Positions 38,688 to 47,215 of a DNA stretch of 64,000 nt are shown one piece after another (position 1 is the stretch's first letter; every line of letters begins with the position of its first letter). The position numbers were made by a program, and so were the translations under genes. The notes below the pieces were generated by a model. That model saw only the letters and a program-made list of their open reading frames with translations, did not search any database and had not been told where the DNA came from. The stretch is from Deinococcus metalli (GTDB taxonomy: Bacteria; Deinococcota; Deinococci; Deinococcales; Deinococcaceae), in NCBI RefSeq assembly GCF_014201805.1, contig NZ_JACHFK010000007.1, forward strand, positions 124,001-188,000, written 5' to 3'.

Positions 38688-38840
38688 GGGATCTCCTGAG
38701 ACTCTCTGGTCAGTAGGGAACGTGGAAAAGGTGCCCCCACTGTAACGAAGTCGCCTGCAAAGGGAAGGGGCGCCGTCCGGGTCCGGGGGCCACGCCTGGC
38801 GGTGTCCACGGGCCGGCTCACCCGCACCGTTCCTGGTTTT

Positions 38841-38879
38841 GAACGTTCTGGCAGGCCTTTTTGGCCTCCTCGGAGGAGG
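38841..38879. repeat. Three stacked palindromes upstream of the GAF-GGDEF gene
   Basis: GAACGTTC, AGGCC-TTTTT-GGCCT and CCTCCT-CGG-AGGAGG lie within 40 bases. The last contains a GGAGG too far from the ATG to act as its ribosome site. A GATACT -10 lies nine bases before ATG 38901. Confidence 0.4.
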
Positions 38880-38900
38880 GCGTGCGATACTGGGGCGCGC

Positions 38901-39902
38901 ATGACGTCCGCCCTCCCGGATCTCCACCGCCAGATCGCCCGGTACCGGTCGCTGGTGCAGGTGGCCGCCACGCTGGCACGCAGCGTGCGCACCGAGGAAC
39001 TCGTGCAGTCGGTGCACCGTGAGGCCCGCACGCTGTTCACCGCGCCCGTCACGCTGCTCGCCACGCGCCACCCGGACGGCGGGTGGACCACCCGCACGCT
39101 GGAAGCGGACTTCAGCGTGGACGAGCGCATCGCGGCCCGCGAGGACGGCCTGCTCGAACGGGTGCTCTCGGGCCGCCTGCGGCTGGAAAACGACCTCGTC
39201 GCGTACCTGGAGCGCGAGCAGCTGACGGTGTTCCGCCTGAACTCGGACTCCGGCCGCCCCGTCACGCGCTCGTGGATGGGCGTGCCGCTGCGGCCCGACA
39301 GCGCGCCCGTCGCGGTGCTGTCGGTGCAGAGTGACCAGCCCGGCGCCTTCACGCCCGAGGACCTGGAGTTCCTGGAACTGCTGGGCGTGCACGTCAGCGT
39401 CGCGCTGGAAAACGCCGCGCTGCACGAGCGGGTGGAACGCGAGGCCCGTACGGACCCGCTGACCGGCCTGCTCAACCGGCGCGCGTTCACGGCCCGCGTG
39501 GAGGCCACGCTCGGCGCCGGACCGCGGCCCACCACGCTGGTGATCCTGGACGTGCAGGACTTCAAGCACATCAACGACACGCAGGGGCACCAGGTGGGCG
39601 ACGAGGTGCTGCGGGAACTCGGCGCGGCCCTCACGGCGCTGGCGGGCGGCGGCGGGCACATCTACCGGCTGGGCGGCGACGAGTTCGCGGCGCTGCTGGA
39701 CGGCCCGGTGGACGCCGCGCACGAGCGGGTGCAGGTGTTCCTGGGCGCCCTGCCGGCGCGGTCGTGGGCGACGGGCAGCGCCCCGTACGTGAATGTCGGG
39801 CTGGCCGGGGTGCGCCCGGACGACACCCTGAACACGTGGGTGCGCCGCGCCGACCACCGCATGTACGCCGCCAAACGTCAGCGGATCCATCTGCTCCGCT
39901 GA
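38901..39902 (+). CDS. GAF-GGDEF diguanylate cyclase
   Basis: A 333-residue soluble signalling enzyme. Residues about 8-165 form a GAF-type sensor (YRSLVQVAATLARSVRTEELV onward, then SWMGVPLRPDSAPVAVLSVQS). The GGDEF domain follows (about 180-330): DPLTGLLNRRAF, DVQDFKHINDTQGHQVGD and the catalytic RLGGDEF. No RxxD inhibitory site is obvious. It would make cyclic di-GMP in response to a signal bound by GAF. The frame is open upstream, but ATG 38901 fits the domain start. Confidence 0.88.
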   Translation: MTSALPDLHRQIARYRSLVQVAATLARSVRTEELVQSVHREARTLFTAPVTLLATRHPDGGWTTRTLEADFSVDERIAAREDGLLERVLSGRLRLENDLVAYLEREQLTVFRLNSDSGRPVTRSWMGVPLRPDSAPVAVLSVQSDQPGAFTPEDLEFLELLGVHVSVALENAALHERVEREARTDPLTGLLNRRAFTARVEATLGAGPRPTTLVILDVQDFKHINDTQGHQVGDEVLRELGAALTALAGGGGHIYRLGGDEFAALLDGPVDAAHERVQVFLGALPARSWATGSAPYVNVGLAGVRPDDTLNTWVRRADHRMYAAKRQRIHLLR

Positions 39903-39913
39903 CGCCCCGGCGC

Positions 39914-40813
39914 TCAGGGGCTGCCCCTCTGTTCCAGCACGGCCGGCAGCGGGGCATACACCACCATCGCCTGCCCGGTGTGGGGGTGCGTGAACGCCAG
40001 CCGCCACGCGTGCAGCGCGTACCCCAGGTCACCCGGCAGACCCGGCAGTTCCGGCCGCAGCCCGCCGCCCGGTGCATACAGCGGATCGTTCGCCAGCGGG
40101 TGCCCGGCCGCGGCGGTGTGGATGCGGATCTGGTGCGGCCGTCCGGTGCGGATGTCCACGTCCAGCAGCGTGGTGTCCCGGCGCCGCTCGACGACCCGCA
40201 GCTCGGAGTGCGCCGGCTTGCCGCCCGGCGTGGCCGCGTGCACCGTGCCCAGCCGGGGGTGCCGCGCCGGTCCGATCGGCGCCGTGACGGTCAGGGTGTC
40301 GGGGCCGACCACGCCGGCGGCGAGTGCCCGGTAGGTCTTGCGTACCGCGTGGTCGCGCCAGTCGCGGGCCAGCGCCGAGCCCGCCCGGCCCTCCAGCGCG
40401 AACAGCACCACGCCCGAGGTGCCGCGGCCCAGCCGGTGCAGCGGCGACGCGCCCGGGTACGTGCGGCGCACCAGCGCGAGCAGCGTGTGCTCCAGGAAGC
40501 CGCCGCCCGGCAGCGTCGGCAGCCCGGAGGGCTTGTCCACCGCGAGCAGCGCGCCGTCCTCGTACAGCACGCCATAGTGCAGGGGCGCGTCGGCCTCCGG
40601 CCACGGCGGGCGGTGCCACACCAGCACCTGCCCGGCCCGCAGCACCTCGGGGCCGTGGGCGCGCGCGCCGTCCAACTCGACCTCGCCGGCCGCGAGCCGC
40701 GCCGCCCACGTCGCCGCGTCCGAGTGCGTGTAGCGCGCGCTCAGGAAGGCGAGCACCGTCTGTCCGCCGTGCGGCACGGCCGTCGTGTAGGCGTATCCGC
40801 GGTTGAGCGTCAC
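39914..40813 (-). CDS. RluA-family pseudouridine synthase homologue with altered catalytic motif
   Basis: A 299-residue protein with the RluA layout: an N-terminal S4-like part ([27 protein letters not shown]) and catalytic domain ([37 protein letters not shown]). The usual HRLDxxTSG reads HRLGRGTSG, so the nucleophilic Asp is replaced by Gly. I believe a subfamily with this variant exists, so it may be a different RNA-modifying or RNA-binding protein. GTG 40813 is the start; the frame is open upstream but not family-like. Confidence 0.8.
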   Translation of the reverse strand: MTLNRGYAYTTAVPHGGQTVLAFLSARYTHSDAATWAARLAAGEVELDGARAHGPEVLRAGQVLVWHRPPWPEADAPLHYGVLYEDGALLAVDKPSGLPTLPGGGFLEHTLLALVRRTYPGASPLHRLGRGTSGVVLFALEGRAGSALARDWRDHAVRKTYRALAAGVVGPDTLTVTAPIGPARHPRLGTVHAATPGGKPAHSELRVVERRRDTTLLDVDIRTGRPHQIRIHTAAAGHPLANDPLYAPGGGLRPELPGLPGDLGYALHAWRLAFTHPHTGQAMVVYAPLPAVLEQRGSP

Positions 40814-40912
40814 GCGGCCAGTATCGGGGACGGCGGGCACAGGCACGCCGGTGCCAGGTGGCCTGCCCGCGCCGCCCCGGACCGGCCCTGTCGCGGCGTG
40901 GCGGCGCGGGCG

Positions 40913-40918
40913 TAGCCT
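40913..40918 (+). promoter_or_regulatory. -10 element TAGCCT, 6 nt before the PaiB-like gene
   Basis: TAGCCT, CGGGCC, ATG 40925; leaderless-type. Confidence 0.5.
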
Positions 40919-40924
40919 CGGGCC

Positions 40925-41536
40925 ATGTACGTGCCCGCCCACTTCCGCGCCGACGACCGCGCACAGCAGCTCGCGTTCATGCGCGCGCACCCGTTCGTGA
41001 TGCTGGTGACCGCGCCGGACGGCGTGCCCTTCGCCACGCACCTGCCGGTGCTGATCGAGGAGGGAGTGGACGGCAACGTGCACCTGCGCTCGCACCTCGC
41101 CCGCGCCAATCCCCAGTGGCGGCACTTCGCGTCCGGGCAGGACGTGCTGGTCGTCTTCCACGGCCCTCACGCCCTGATCGACCCGGCGTGGTACGACTCG
41201 GCGCCGAACGTGCCCACGTGGAACTATGCGGCCGTGCACGCCACCGGCCCCGCCCGCGTGGTCGGCGGCGACGAGACCCGCCGCATCGCCCTTGCGCTGG
41301 TCGAGCACTTCACGCCGGACATGGCGGCCCTTCCGCCGGACTCCCTGCGGCGCATGCTCGCGGGCGTCGTGACCTTCGAGGTGCAGGTGCGCGGCGTCCA
41401 GGGCAAACTCAAGCTCAGCCAGAACAAGACTGCGGCCGACCGCGCGAATGTCCGCGCGGCGCTGGCGGCCAGTCCGCATGGCGAGGAGCGCGAGACGGCC
41501 GCCCTGATGGCCCAGGTGGAGGCTGCCCGCTCCTGA
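40925..41536 (+). CDS. PaiB-family FMN-binding protein
   Basis: A 203-residue protein of the PaiB family (FMN-binding split barrel), in Bacillus a negative regulator of sporulation and protease genes. Clear signatures: [11 protein letters not shown] at the start, [25 protein letters not shown] near 55, [32 protein letters not shown] near 78, and GKLKLSQNK near 160. Physiological role here unknown; FMN- or haem-dependent reactions are possible. Confidence 0.9.
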   Translation: MYVPAHFRADDRAQQLAFMRAHPFVMLVTAPDGVPFATHLPVLIEEGVDGNVHLRSHLARANPQWRHFASGQDVLVVFHGPHALIDPAWYDSAPNVPTWNYAAVHATGPARVVGGDETRRIALALVEHFTPDMAALPPDSLRRMLAGVVTFEVQVRGVQGKLKLSQNKTAADRANVRAALAASPHGEERETAALMAQVEAARS

Positions 41537-41568
41537 TCCGGGCGGCGGGCGCAGGGAAGCCGCTGGGC

Positions 41569-41574
41569 TACACT
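41569..41574 (+). promoter_or_regulatory. -10 element TACACT, 8 nt before the MnmG-like gene
   Basis: TACACT followed by eight bases and ATG 41583; leaderless or 1-2-base leader. Confidence 0.45.
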
Positions 41575-41582
41575 TCTGGGCG

Positions 41583-42341
41583 ATGTTTGGCCCCCACTCG
41601 CAAAAAGGTCTTCCCCCGCGCAGCCGCCCGCAGCCCGGCCACGTGTACGACGTGGCGGTCGTCGGGGCCGGGCTGGCCGGCACGGAACTCGCGTGGCGGC
41701 TGGCGCGCGGCGGTCTGGACGTGCTGCTGGTGTCGCAGGCGCTCGACCACCTGGGCGCCCTGTACCAGCCGACCACGCGGGACGCCGGATTTCCGCCGGG
41801 CAGCGTCTTCGCGCAGGTGCAGGCCCAGGTCGCGCCGGACACCGACGGCTGGACCTTTCACCGCCACCTGAAGGCCGAGATTGAGTCCACGGCCGGCATC
41901 CACCTCCTGCAGAGCACCGTGACCGCGCTGGACGAGGACGCCGCACACGCCCGGCTGTCCACGTGGGAAGGCCCGGCGCTGCACGCCCGGCAGGTCGTGC
42001 TGGCCGTCGGCGCGTTCCTGAAGGGCCGGCTGCTGATCGGTGAGGGCATGGAGGAGGCCGGGCGCCTCTCGGAGGTCGCATACGACTTCCTGGCCGACGA
42101 CCTGGCCCGCAGCGGCGTGTGGCTGGTCGGCGCGGAGCGCACGGCCGCCGGCGTCGAGGGCGCGCCCGCCTACGAGGTGCGCTTCCTGACGCCCGCCCCG
42201 TCCGAACTGGACGGCTTCCGCGTGAGGCGCCTGGAACGGGTGTTCATGCTGGGCCAGTGCGCGCCCGGCCAGCACACCTACGCCAGCGTGCTGGAGGACG
42301 CCGCGCGCCTCGCGGCCGACCTGCTGGGGGTGGACGCGTGA
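41583..42341 (+). CDS. Short FAD-binding protein related to MnmG/GidA
   Basis: A 252-residue FAD-dependent protein. The Rossmann dinucleotide motif [19 protein letters not shown] is near residue 24, and [18 protein letters not shown] near 140 strongly resembles the MnmG substrate-side motif. [24 protein letters not shown] closes the FAD fold. It is less than half the length of MnmG (about 600 residues) and lacks its tRNA-binding C-terminal half. Function unknown. The stop overlaps trmB (GTGA), so the two are coupled, hinting at a role in tRNA modification (inference). Confidence 0.8.
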   Translation: MFGPHSQKGLPPRSRPQPGHVYDVAVVGAGLAGTELAWRLARGGLDVLLVSQALDHLGALYQPTTRDAGFPPGSVFAQVQAQVAPDTDGWTFHRHLKAEIESTAGIHLLQSTVTALDEDAAHARLSTWEGPALHARQVVLAVGAFLKGRLLIGEGMEEAGRLSEVAYDFLADDLARSGVWLVGAERTAAGVEGAPAYEVRFLTPAPSELDGFRVRRLERVFMLGQCAPGQHTYASVLEDAARLAADLLGVDA

Positions 42342-43312
42342 TCGTCCGCCTGGGGGACTTCCGCTTTCCGGACACGCCTGACCGGCTGTACCCGCGCACC
42401 CCGCAGCGCCCGTGGGTGCTGGAGATCGGCTTCGGCGACGGGCGCTTCTGGCCGCACCACGCGCGCAGCTTTCCCGAGGCGCCGAACTACCTCGGCGTGG
42501 AACTGTCCGGCGTGTCGCTGCTCAAGGCGCAGCGCCGCCTGAACGCGGCCGGCCTGGACAACGCCGTCCTGACCAAGCTGCCGGCCGACGTGCTGCTGCG
42601 CGAGGTGGTGCCGGCCGGCGGCCTCGACCGCATCGTCGTGAACTTCCCCGACCCGTGGCCCAAGGCGGGGCACACCGACCACCGCCTGCTGCGCGCTCCC
42701 TTCTTCCGGCTGGCCGCCAGCCGCCTGAAGCCCGGCGGCGACCTGCTGCTCACCACGGACCACGACGAGTACTTCGACTTTGCCGTTGCCGAGGCCCACG
42801 CCAGCGGCGTGATGGCCGTGCAGACCGCCGAACCGCCGGCCGCCGCCCTGGAGACCAAGTACGCCCTGAAGTGGCGCGACCTGGGCCTGGGCGTCCACCA
42901 CGCCCGCTTCACGCCCACCGCGGCCGTGACCGTACCCCACGGCGCGGCGCAGCCCTACCCGGAGGACGAATCCACCGTGCCGCACGCTGTCCTGACCCTG
43001 CCCGCCACCTTTGCCCCCACCGACTTCGACAAGGTCACGCAGCGTGATCCTGGGGGCGCGTGGACGGTCATCCTCCTCGACCTGTACGGCAGCCTGCGCC
43101 GGGACGGGTGGGTGGCGCTGGCGCATGTCGTCGAGGACGGCCTCACGCAGGAGGTGCTGGTCGGCATCACGCCCCGCGAGGACGGCACGCATCTGGTGCG
43201 GCTGGCCAAGTTCGGCGGCCCGGTCATCACGCCCGGCGTCAAGGCGGCCGTCGCCGCAGTGACCGGGTGGCTGGAAGGGCACGGGGCCGTGGTGAGGCAC
43301 CGGGGTTACTGA
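42338..43312 (+). CDS. trmB: tRNA (guanine-N7-)-methyltransferase TrmB, long form
   Basis: A 324-residue SAM-dependent enzyme methylating G46 of tRNA. SAM-binding LEIGFGDGRFW is near 30, and the signature NFPDPWPKAGHTDHRLL near 103 carries the catalytic Asp. Canonical TrmB is about 210-240 residues; here about 110 extra C-terminal residues (after GVHHARF) form a second domain. GTG 42338 overlaps the MnmG-like stop by four bases. Its end overlaps the convergent SCP2-like gene by seven bases. Confidence 0.93.
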   Translation: MIVRLGDFRFPDTPDRLYPRTPQRPWVLEIGFGDGRFWPHHARSFPEAPNYLGVELSGVSLLKAQRRLNAAGLDNAVLTKLPADVLLREVVPAGGLDRIVVNFPDPWPKAGHTDHRLLRAPFFRLAASRLKPGGDLLLTTDHDEYFDFAVAEAHASGVMAVQTAEPPAAALETKYALKWRDLGLGVHHARFTPTAAVTVPHGAAQPYPEDESTVPHAVLTLPATFAPTDFDKVTQRDPGGAWTVILLDLYGSLRRDGWVALAHVVEDGLTQEVLVGITPREDGTHLVRLAKFGGPVITPGVKAAVAAVTGWLEGHGAVVRHRGY

Positions 43313-43704
43313 GCGCCCGCTCCGGCCTGCGTTTCGGCCCGGTACGCCGCCTGCACCAGTTTCAGGCCCGGGGCCAGGGCCAGCGCCCGCAGCAGGGGGC
43401 CGGCGATCCGCAGCGTGCCGTTTTGCATGGCGGCCACCACGTTCAGGTCACCGCGCCAGAAGGCGTCCGCGCCGGGGCCGCGCAGCGTGAAGGTCAGGTC
43501 GGCGGGGCCGCTGCGGGCGGCGGCGCCGCCGAGCACCGTGGTCTGCCCGCTGCGGCCGTCCACCAGCACGCAGGCGTCCGGGTCACTCTGCACGAAGCGC
43601 AGGGCCAGCCGCTCGCGGGCCGGGGCGGGGTCGGCGGCGCGCAGGAACACGCGGGTCAGCAGCGCTTCATACTCCAGGCCGCTCAGGTCGGGGGAAGGGG
43701 CCAT
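43306..43704 (-). CDS. SCP2-like small protein
   Basis: A 132-residue protein with a weak SCP2/sterol-carrier-like profile: LALRFVQSDPDACVLVDGRSG, ADLTFTLRGPGADAFWRGDLNVVAAMQNGTLRIAG and a C-terminal helix. Such domains bind lipids; here that is only a fold-level guess. A TACATT -10 lies 11 bases upstream of ATG 43704. The 3' end overlaps trmB by seven bases. Confidence 0.65.
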   Translation of the reverse strand: MAPSPDLSGLEYEALLTRVFLRAADPAPARERLALRFVQSDPDACVLVDGRSGQTTVLGGAAARSGPADLTFTLRGPGADAFWRGDLNVVAAMQNGTLRIAGPLLRALALAPGLKLVQAAYRAETQAGAGAQ

Positions 43705-43791
43705 GACATCAGATCAATGTAAGGGCCGGGGGATCACCGTAGCATTCCCCGCAAAATCCGCGCCAGGACGGTATTTTTCCCACACTTGACT

Positions 43792-43805
43792 CGCTTCATG
43801 AAGCG
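43792..43805. repeat. 14-bp palindrome CGCTTCATGAAGCG
   Basis: A perfect palindrome lying between TTGACT (43786-43791) and TACACT (43814-43819). The 22-base spacing is too long for a normal promoter, so the palindrome may be an operator of an activator-dependent promoter for the 98-residue gene. Confidence 0.45.
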
Positions 43806-43880
43806 TGCGGGCGTACACTCCCGCGCGCCCCGCGGTGGTCTGCTGATGCGGCAGGACATCCCAGCTTCAGGAGGTCAACC

Positions 43881-44177
43881 ATGAACCAGCAGCTCCAGCA
43901 GACCATCGATGCCCTTTCGGGCGGACTCCAGGGCGTGCCGGCCAGCGCAGCCGTCGCCAACGTCACCTCGTGGCACCAGACGCTGGACGGCGTCCCCGGT
44001 GCCGAGACGGTCGTCGAGCACCTCGCCAGCCTCAAGAGCGCGCTGGAAAGCGGTGACCTGGAAGGGGCCGCCGCGCTCCTGCCGGATCTGGGCGCCGCCA
44101 CCGAGAGCCTCGCCCCGGACGCCCCCGAGGCCGACCAGGCGGGCCTGCGTCAGCTCGCCGCCGCGCTGCAGGGCTAA
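43881..44177 (+). CDS. Small hypothetical helical protein
   Basis: A 98-residue, Ala/Leu/Gln-rich protein (MNQQLQQTIDALSGGLQGVP onward), predicted all-helical and soluble. No known domain. The AGGAGG site eight bases before ATG 43881 and a terminator immediately after make it a solid single-gene unit. Function not recognisable. Confidence 0.78.
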   Translation: MNQQLQQTIDALSGGLQGVPASAAVANVTSWHQTLDGVPGAETVVEHLASLKSALESGDLEGAAALLPDLGAATESLAPDAPEADQAGLRQLAAALQG

Positions 44178-44201
44178 GCCCGCACCACGTTCATCGTCCG
44201 G

Positions 44202-44229
44202 AAGCCCCGTCTATGCTGACGGGGCTTTC
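44202..44229 (+). terminator. Terminator hairpin after the 98-residue gene
   Basis: AAGCCCCGT and ACGGGGCTT form a perfect 9-bp stem with an 8-base loop, followed by a short pyrimidine tract. The next gene starts at 44232, directly behind it. Confidence 0.75.
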
Positions 44230-44231
44230 CT

Positions 44232-45161
44232 ATGTCGCAGCCCAGACCCGACCTCGCCTTCACCACCGAAGCCCTCGCCACCATCGTGCCCGCACTGCGC
44301 GCCGCTCTCCACGCTGGGGGAGACGTGGCCTTCACGGTGCCCGACCCGGACGCCGGGCTGGGCCTGTACGCGGGCGAGGTCACGGCGCACGGACGTCACC
44401 GGTCCTGGGCCGTCTGGACGGAGGTGGCGGACCTGCTGGGCGCGCACCTGCTCACGCCGGAGCGGGTGGAACCTGGCCGGGTGCGGGTGCGCCTGCGGGC
44501 GTGGGCGCCTGCGCCCGACCCCGACGCCGCCGGCTACGGGGCCGGGGGCGAGTGGGCGCGGGTGGACAAGCTGGAGGACCCGACCTTCCTGCTCACCTTC
44601 GTGGAGGCGCTGCGGCGCGTGAATCCCCCGCCGGGCGGGCGGGTGCTGGCGCTGGGCGTGAACCGCGGCCGGGAACTGGACGCGCTGCCGCTGGCCCTCC
44701 CGGACCGCGTGTTCGACGTGCACGGCGTGGACGTGGACGCCTCCGCGCTGGACGCGGCCCGCGCCCGCCACCCGGCCGCCACCCTCCACGCGCTGGACGT
44801 GACCACGCTGCCCCGCGCAGAACTGGGCACCTTCGACCTGATCGTGGCCCTGAGCCTGCTGCAGAGTCCCGGCATCCGGCAGGACGTGCTGCTGGCCGCG
44901 CTGCGGCGCTACCACCTGACGCCCGGCGGCGGTCTGATCCTGGGCTACCCGAACGCCCGCTACCGCGACGGCACGCTCAGCCCGGGCGCGCGGCTGCGGA
45001 ATTTCGCGCGGCCCGACGCCAGCCTGCTGATGGCCGATGTGACGGAGGCCCGGCGCGGCCTGCACAAGGCGGGCTTCAAGGTGTTCGTGACCGGGCAGCA
45101 CGAAATGCTCGTCACGGCCATTCCCGCCGGGGTGACCACGCCGCGCATGCTGGACCTGTGA
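44232..45161 (+). CDS. Class I SAM-dependent methyltransferase-like protein
   Basis: A 309-residue protein. The second half is a Rossmann methyltransferase: VLALGVNRGRELDALPLAL (motif I, about 140), VHGVDVDASALDAARARHP (motif II), DLIVALSLLQSPGIRQDVLLAALRRY (motif IV) and GGGLILGYPNARYRDG. Residues 1-130 have no recognised domain. The substrate is unknown. ATG 44232 sits right after a terminator without a Shine-Dalgarno, so initiation may depend on read-through or a close TATGCT element inside the hairpin. Confidence 0.75.
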   Translation: MSQPRPDLAFTTEALATIVPALRAALHAGGDVAFTVPDPDAGLGLYAGEVTAHGRHRSWAVWTEVADLLGAHLLTPERVEPGRVRVRLRAWAPAPDPDAAGYGAGGEWARVDKLEDPTFLLTFVEALRRVNPPPGGRVLALGVNRGRELDALPLALPDRVFDVHGVDVDASALDAARARHPAATLHALDVTTLPRAELGTFDLIVALSLLQSPGIRQDVLLAALRRYHLTPGGGLILGYPNARYRDGTLSPGARLRNFARPDASLLMADVTEARRGLHKAGFKVFVTGQHEMLVTAIPAGVTTPRMLDL

Positions 45162-45219
45162 CCCCGTGACCCCGCTGCCCGGCTGGGCATGTGCGCTCGC
45201 CGCTCCGCACGGCGCCGGG

Positions 45220-45225
45220 TAGAGT
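45220..45225 (+). promoter_or_regulatory. -10 element TAGAGT, 7 nt before the lipoprotein gene
   Basis: TAGAGT, seven bases, GTG 45233; leaderless-type. It favours GTG 45233 over the longer frame starting at 45191. Confidence 0.5.
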
Positions 45226-45232
45226 GAGAACC

Positions 45233-45709
45233 GTGAGACTTGCCTCCCTGATGCTCGTGCCCCTCCTGCTCGCCGCGTGCGCGCCCTCGGCCACCACTCC
45301 TTCCACCTCGTCGGGCACCCGCACCGGCCTCAAGGGACCGCTCCCCACCGGCGAGACGTGGACGATCAGCGGCCTCGACCAGAACAACAACAAGATCTCC
45401 GGCAAGGTCAAGCTGAGCGGCGGACCGACCTACCGCGACGGCGACCGGCGCTGGGACTACGACGGCGACAACGGGTACATCCTGTACTACGAAAAGGACG
45501 GCGGCAGCTCGACCTTCCGCGTGTGGGACGTCAGCGATCCCAAGCGGCTGGTCGCGTGCTACATCTTCCGGCCCTTCGACGCCGCCCAGAAGACCTACAC
45601 CGGGGCCGGTCTGGCCGGCACCCAGGAGGAGATCAGCGCGGTCTTCGCCAAGCTCAGCGGCACCGGCACCGTCCTGACCGGCGGCAACTGCACGGTCACG
45701 CGCGAGTAG
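45233..45709 (+). CDS. Small lipoprotein
   Basis: A 158-residue predicted lipoprotein. The lipobox LAAC with Cys at 16 follows a short hydrophobic segment (LASLMLVPLLLAAC). The mature part is Ser/Thr-rich at first, then beta-rich (WTISGLDQNNNKISGKVKLSG onward) with two further Cys near 110 and 152. Function unknown. Confidence 0.75.
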   Translation: MRLASLMLVPLLLAACAPSATTPSTSSGTRTGLKGPLPTGETWTISGLDQNNNKISGKVKLSGGPTYRDGDRRWDYDGDNGYILYYEKDGGSSTFRVWDVSDPKRLVACYIFRPFDAAQKTYTGAGLAGTQEEISAVFAKLSGTGTVLTGGNCTVTRE

Positions 45710-45761
45710 GCGCGGAGTCCGGGCACGGACGGCCGGCCCGGGGGGTAGGCGCTGGCCGTCT

Positions 45762-47099
45762 CTATCCCTGATCCTTCAGGAAGGTCTGGAACCAGCGGTA
45801 GCTGTCCTTGGGGGTGCGGGCCTGCGTGGCGTAGTCCACGTGCACCAGCCCGAAACGCTGGCTGAACCCCTCGGCCCACTCGAAGTTGTCCAGCAGGCTC
45901 CACACGAAGTACCCGCGGACCTCGGCGCCCTGCGTGATCGCGTCCCGCACCGCGTCCACGTGCGCCTCGTGGTAGCGGATGCGGAAGTCGTCGCGCACGC
46001 GGCCGTCCGGGCCGACCACGTCCCTGACCGAGCACCCGCTCTCGGTGACGTACAGCGGCGGGCACGTCTCGCCGTAGCGGGCCTTCAGGCCGGTGAGCGT
46101 CTGGGTGAGGCCCTCCGGTACGACCGGCCACGAGGAGGCCGTGTACTCGCGGTCCGGAATGCGGCCCAGCTCGACGCCGAGCGGCCCGGCGCCGGCCCGG
46201 ACGTAGTCCGGCTGGTAGTAGTTCACGCCCAGGAAGTCCAGCGGCGCGGCCATCACCGTCAGGTCGCCCGGCTGGATCACGTCCAGCAGCGCCGCGTCCG
46301 TGCCCCGCACCACGTCCAGCGCCAGCGCCGGGTACTCGCCGCGGATCAGGGGGTCCGTGAAGAGGTGGTTGTGCAGCGCGTCCACGCGGCCCATGGCCTC
46401 CAGATCGGCGTCGCGGTCGCCGGCCGGCCACACCGGGGCATAGTTGTTGGCGATCCCGACCATGTTCGCCCCCGCCTCGCGCAGCGCCCGCACCGCCAGC
46501 CCGTGCCCGAGCAGCTGGTGGTGTGCGGCCGGGAAGGCGTGCAGGCCCAGCGTGTGCCCCGGCGCATGTGTGCCCAGCGCGTGGCCCAGCAGGAAGTGGA
46601 TGAACGGCTCGTTCAGGGTCATGAACCCCGTCACGCGGTCGGCCAGACGCTCGCCCACCACGTAGGCGTACTCCTCGAAGCGGTGCGCGGTGTCGCGCGC
46701 GAGCCACCCGCCCCGGTCTTCCAGCGCCTGGGGCAGGTCCCAGTGGAACAGCGTCGCCCACGGCTGGAGACCGGCGGCGAGCAGTTCGTCCACCAGCCGG
46801 TCGTAGAAGGCCAGGCCCGCCGCGTTCACGCGTCCACGCCCGTCCGGCTGCACGCGGGGCCACGCGACGGAAAAGCGGTAGGCGTTCAGGCCGAGGTCCC
46901 GCATCAGGGCCACGTCCTCGCGGAAGCGGTGGTAGTGGTCGCACGCGACGTCGCCGGTGTCGCCCTGCTTCACCTTGCCGGGCGTGTGCGCGAAGGTGTC
47001 CCAGATGCTCGCGCCGCGCCCGTCCTCGTGGACCGCGCCCTCGATCTGATACGACGCGGTGGCCGCGCCCCACACGAACCCCGATGGAAATTGCGCCAT
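45762..47099 (-). CDS. Second family 1 beta-glucosidase
   Basis: A 445-residue GH1 enzyme. TLNEPF holds the acid/base Glu (164) and YVTESGC the nucleophile (about 355). No signal peptide, so cytosolic. It is a paralogue of 12725-14110, with near-identical motifs such as GDTGDVACDHYHR. GGAG precedes ATG 47099. A hairpin plus TTTAAT lies just upstream, so expression may need read-through or a very close promoter. Confidence 0.93.
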   Translation of the reverse strand: MAQFPSGFVWGAATASYQIEGAVHEDGRGASIWDTFAHTPGKVKQGDTGDVACDHYHRFREDVALMRDLGLNAYRFSVAWPRVQPDGRGRVNAAGLAFYDRLVDELLAAGLQPWATLFHWDLPQALEDRGGWLARDTAHRFEEYAYVVGERLADRVTGFMTLNEPFIHFLLGHALGTHAPGHTLGLHAFPAAHHQLLGHGLAVRALREAGANMVGIANNYAPVWPAGDRDADLEAMGRVDALHNHLFTDPLIRGEYPALALDVVRGTDAALLDVIQPGDLTVMAAPLDFLGVNYYQPDYVRAGAGPLGVELGRIPDREYTASSWPVVPEGLTQTLTGLKARYGETCPPLYVTESGCSVRDVVGPDGRVRDDFRIRYHEAHVDAVRDAITQGAEVRGYFVWSLLDNFEWAEGFSQRFGLVHVDYATQARTPKDSYRWFQTFLKDQG

Positions 47100-47114
47100 A
47101 TGCTCCGTATTAAA

Positions 47115-47139
47115 CCCCCTGCCGGCGGCGCGCAGGGGG
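47115..47139 (-). terminator. Terminator-like hairpin between phoU and the GH1 gene
   Basis: CCCCCTGC and GCAGGGGG with a 9-base loop, followed on the minus strand by TTTAATA and then, seven bases on, the GH1 start codon. Best read as the end of the phoB-phoR-phoU transcript. Confidence 0.6.
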
Positions 47140-47215
47140 TCGGGACCCGCTCAGGGTCGGAGTGGTGGACAGGGCGCGGCGTCTGCGCTCGGGCCGCCGG
47201 ACGGTTCGCCCGGAC

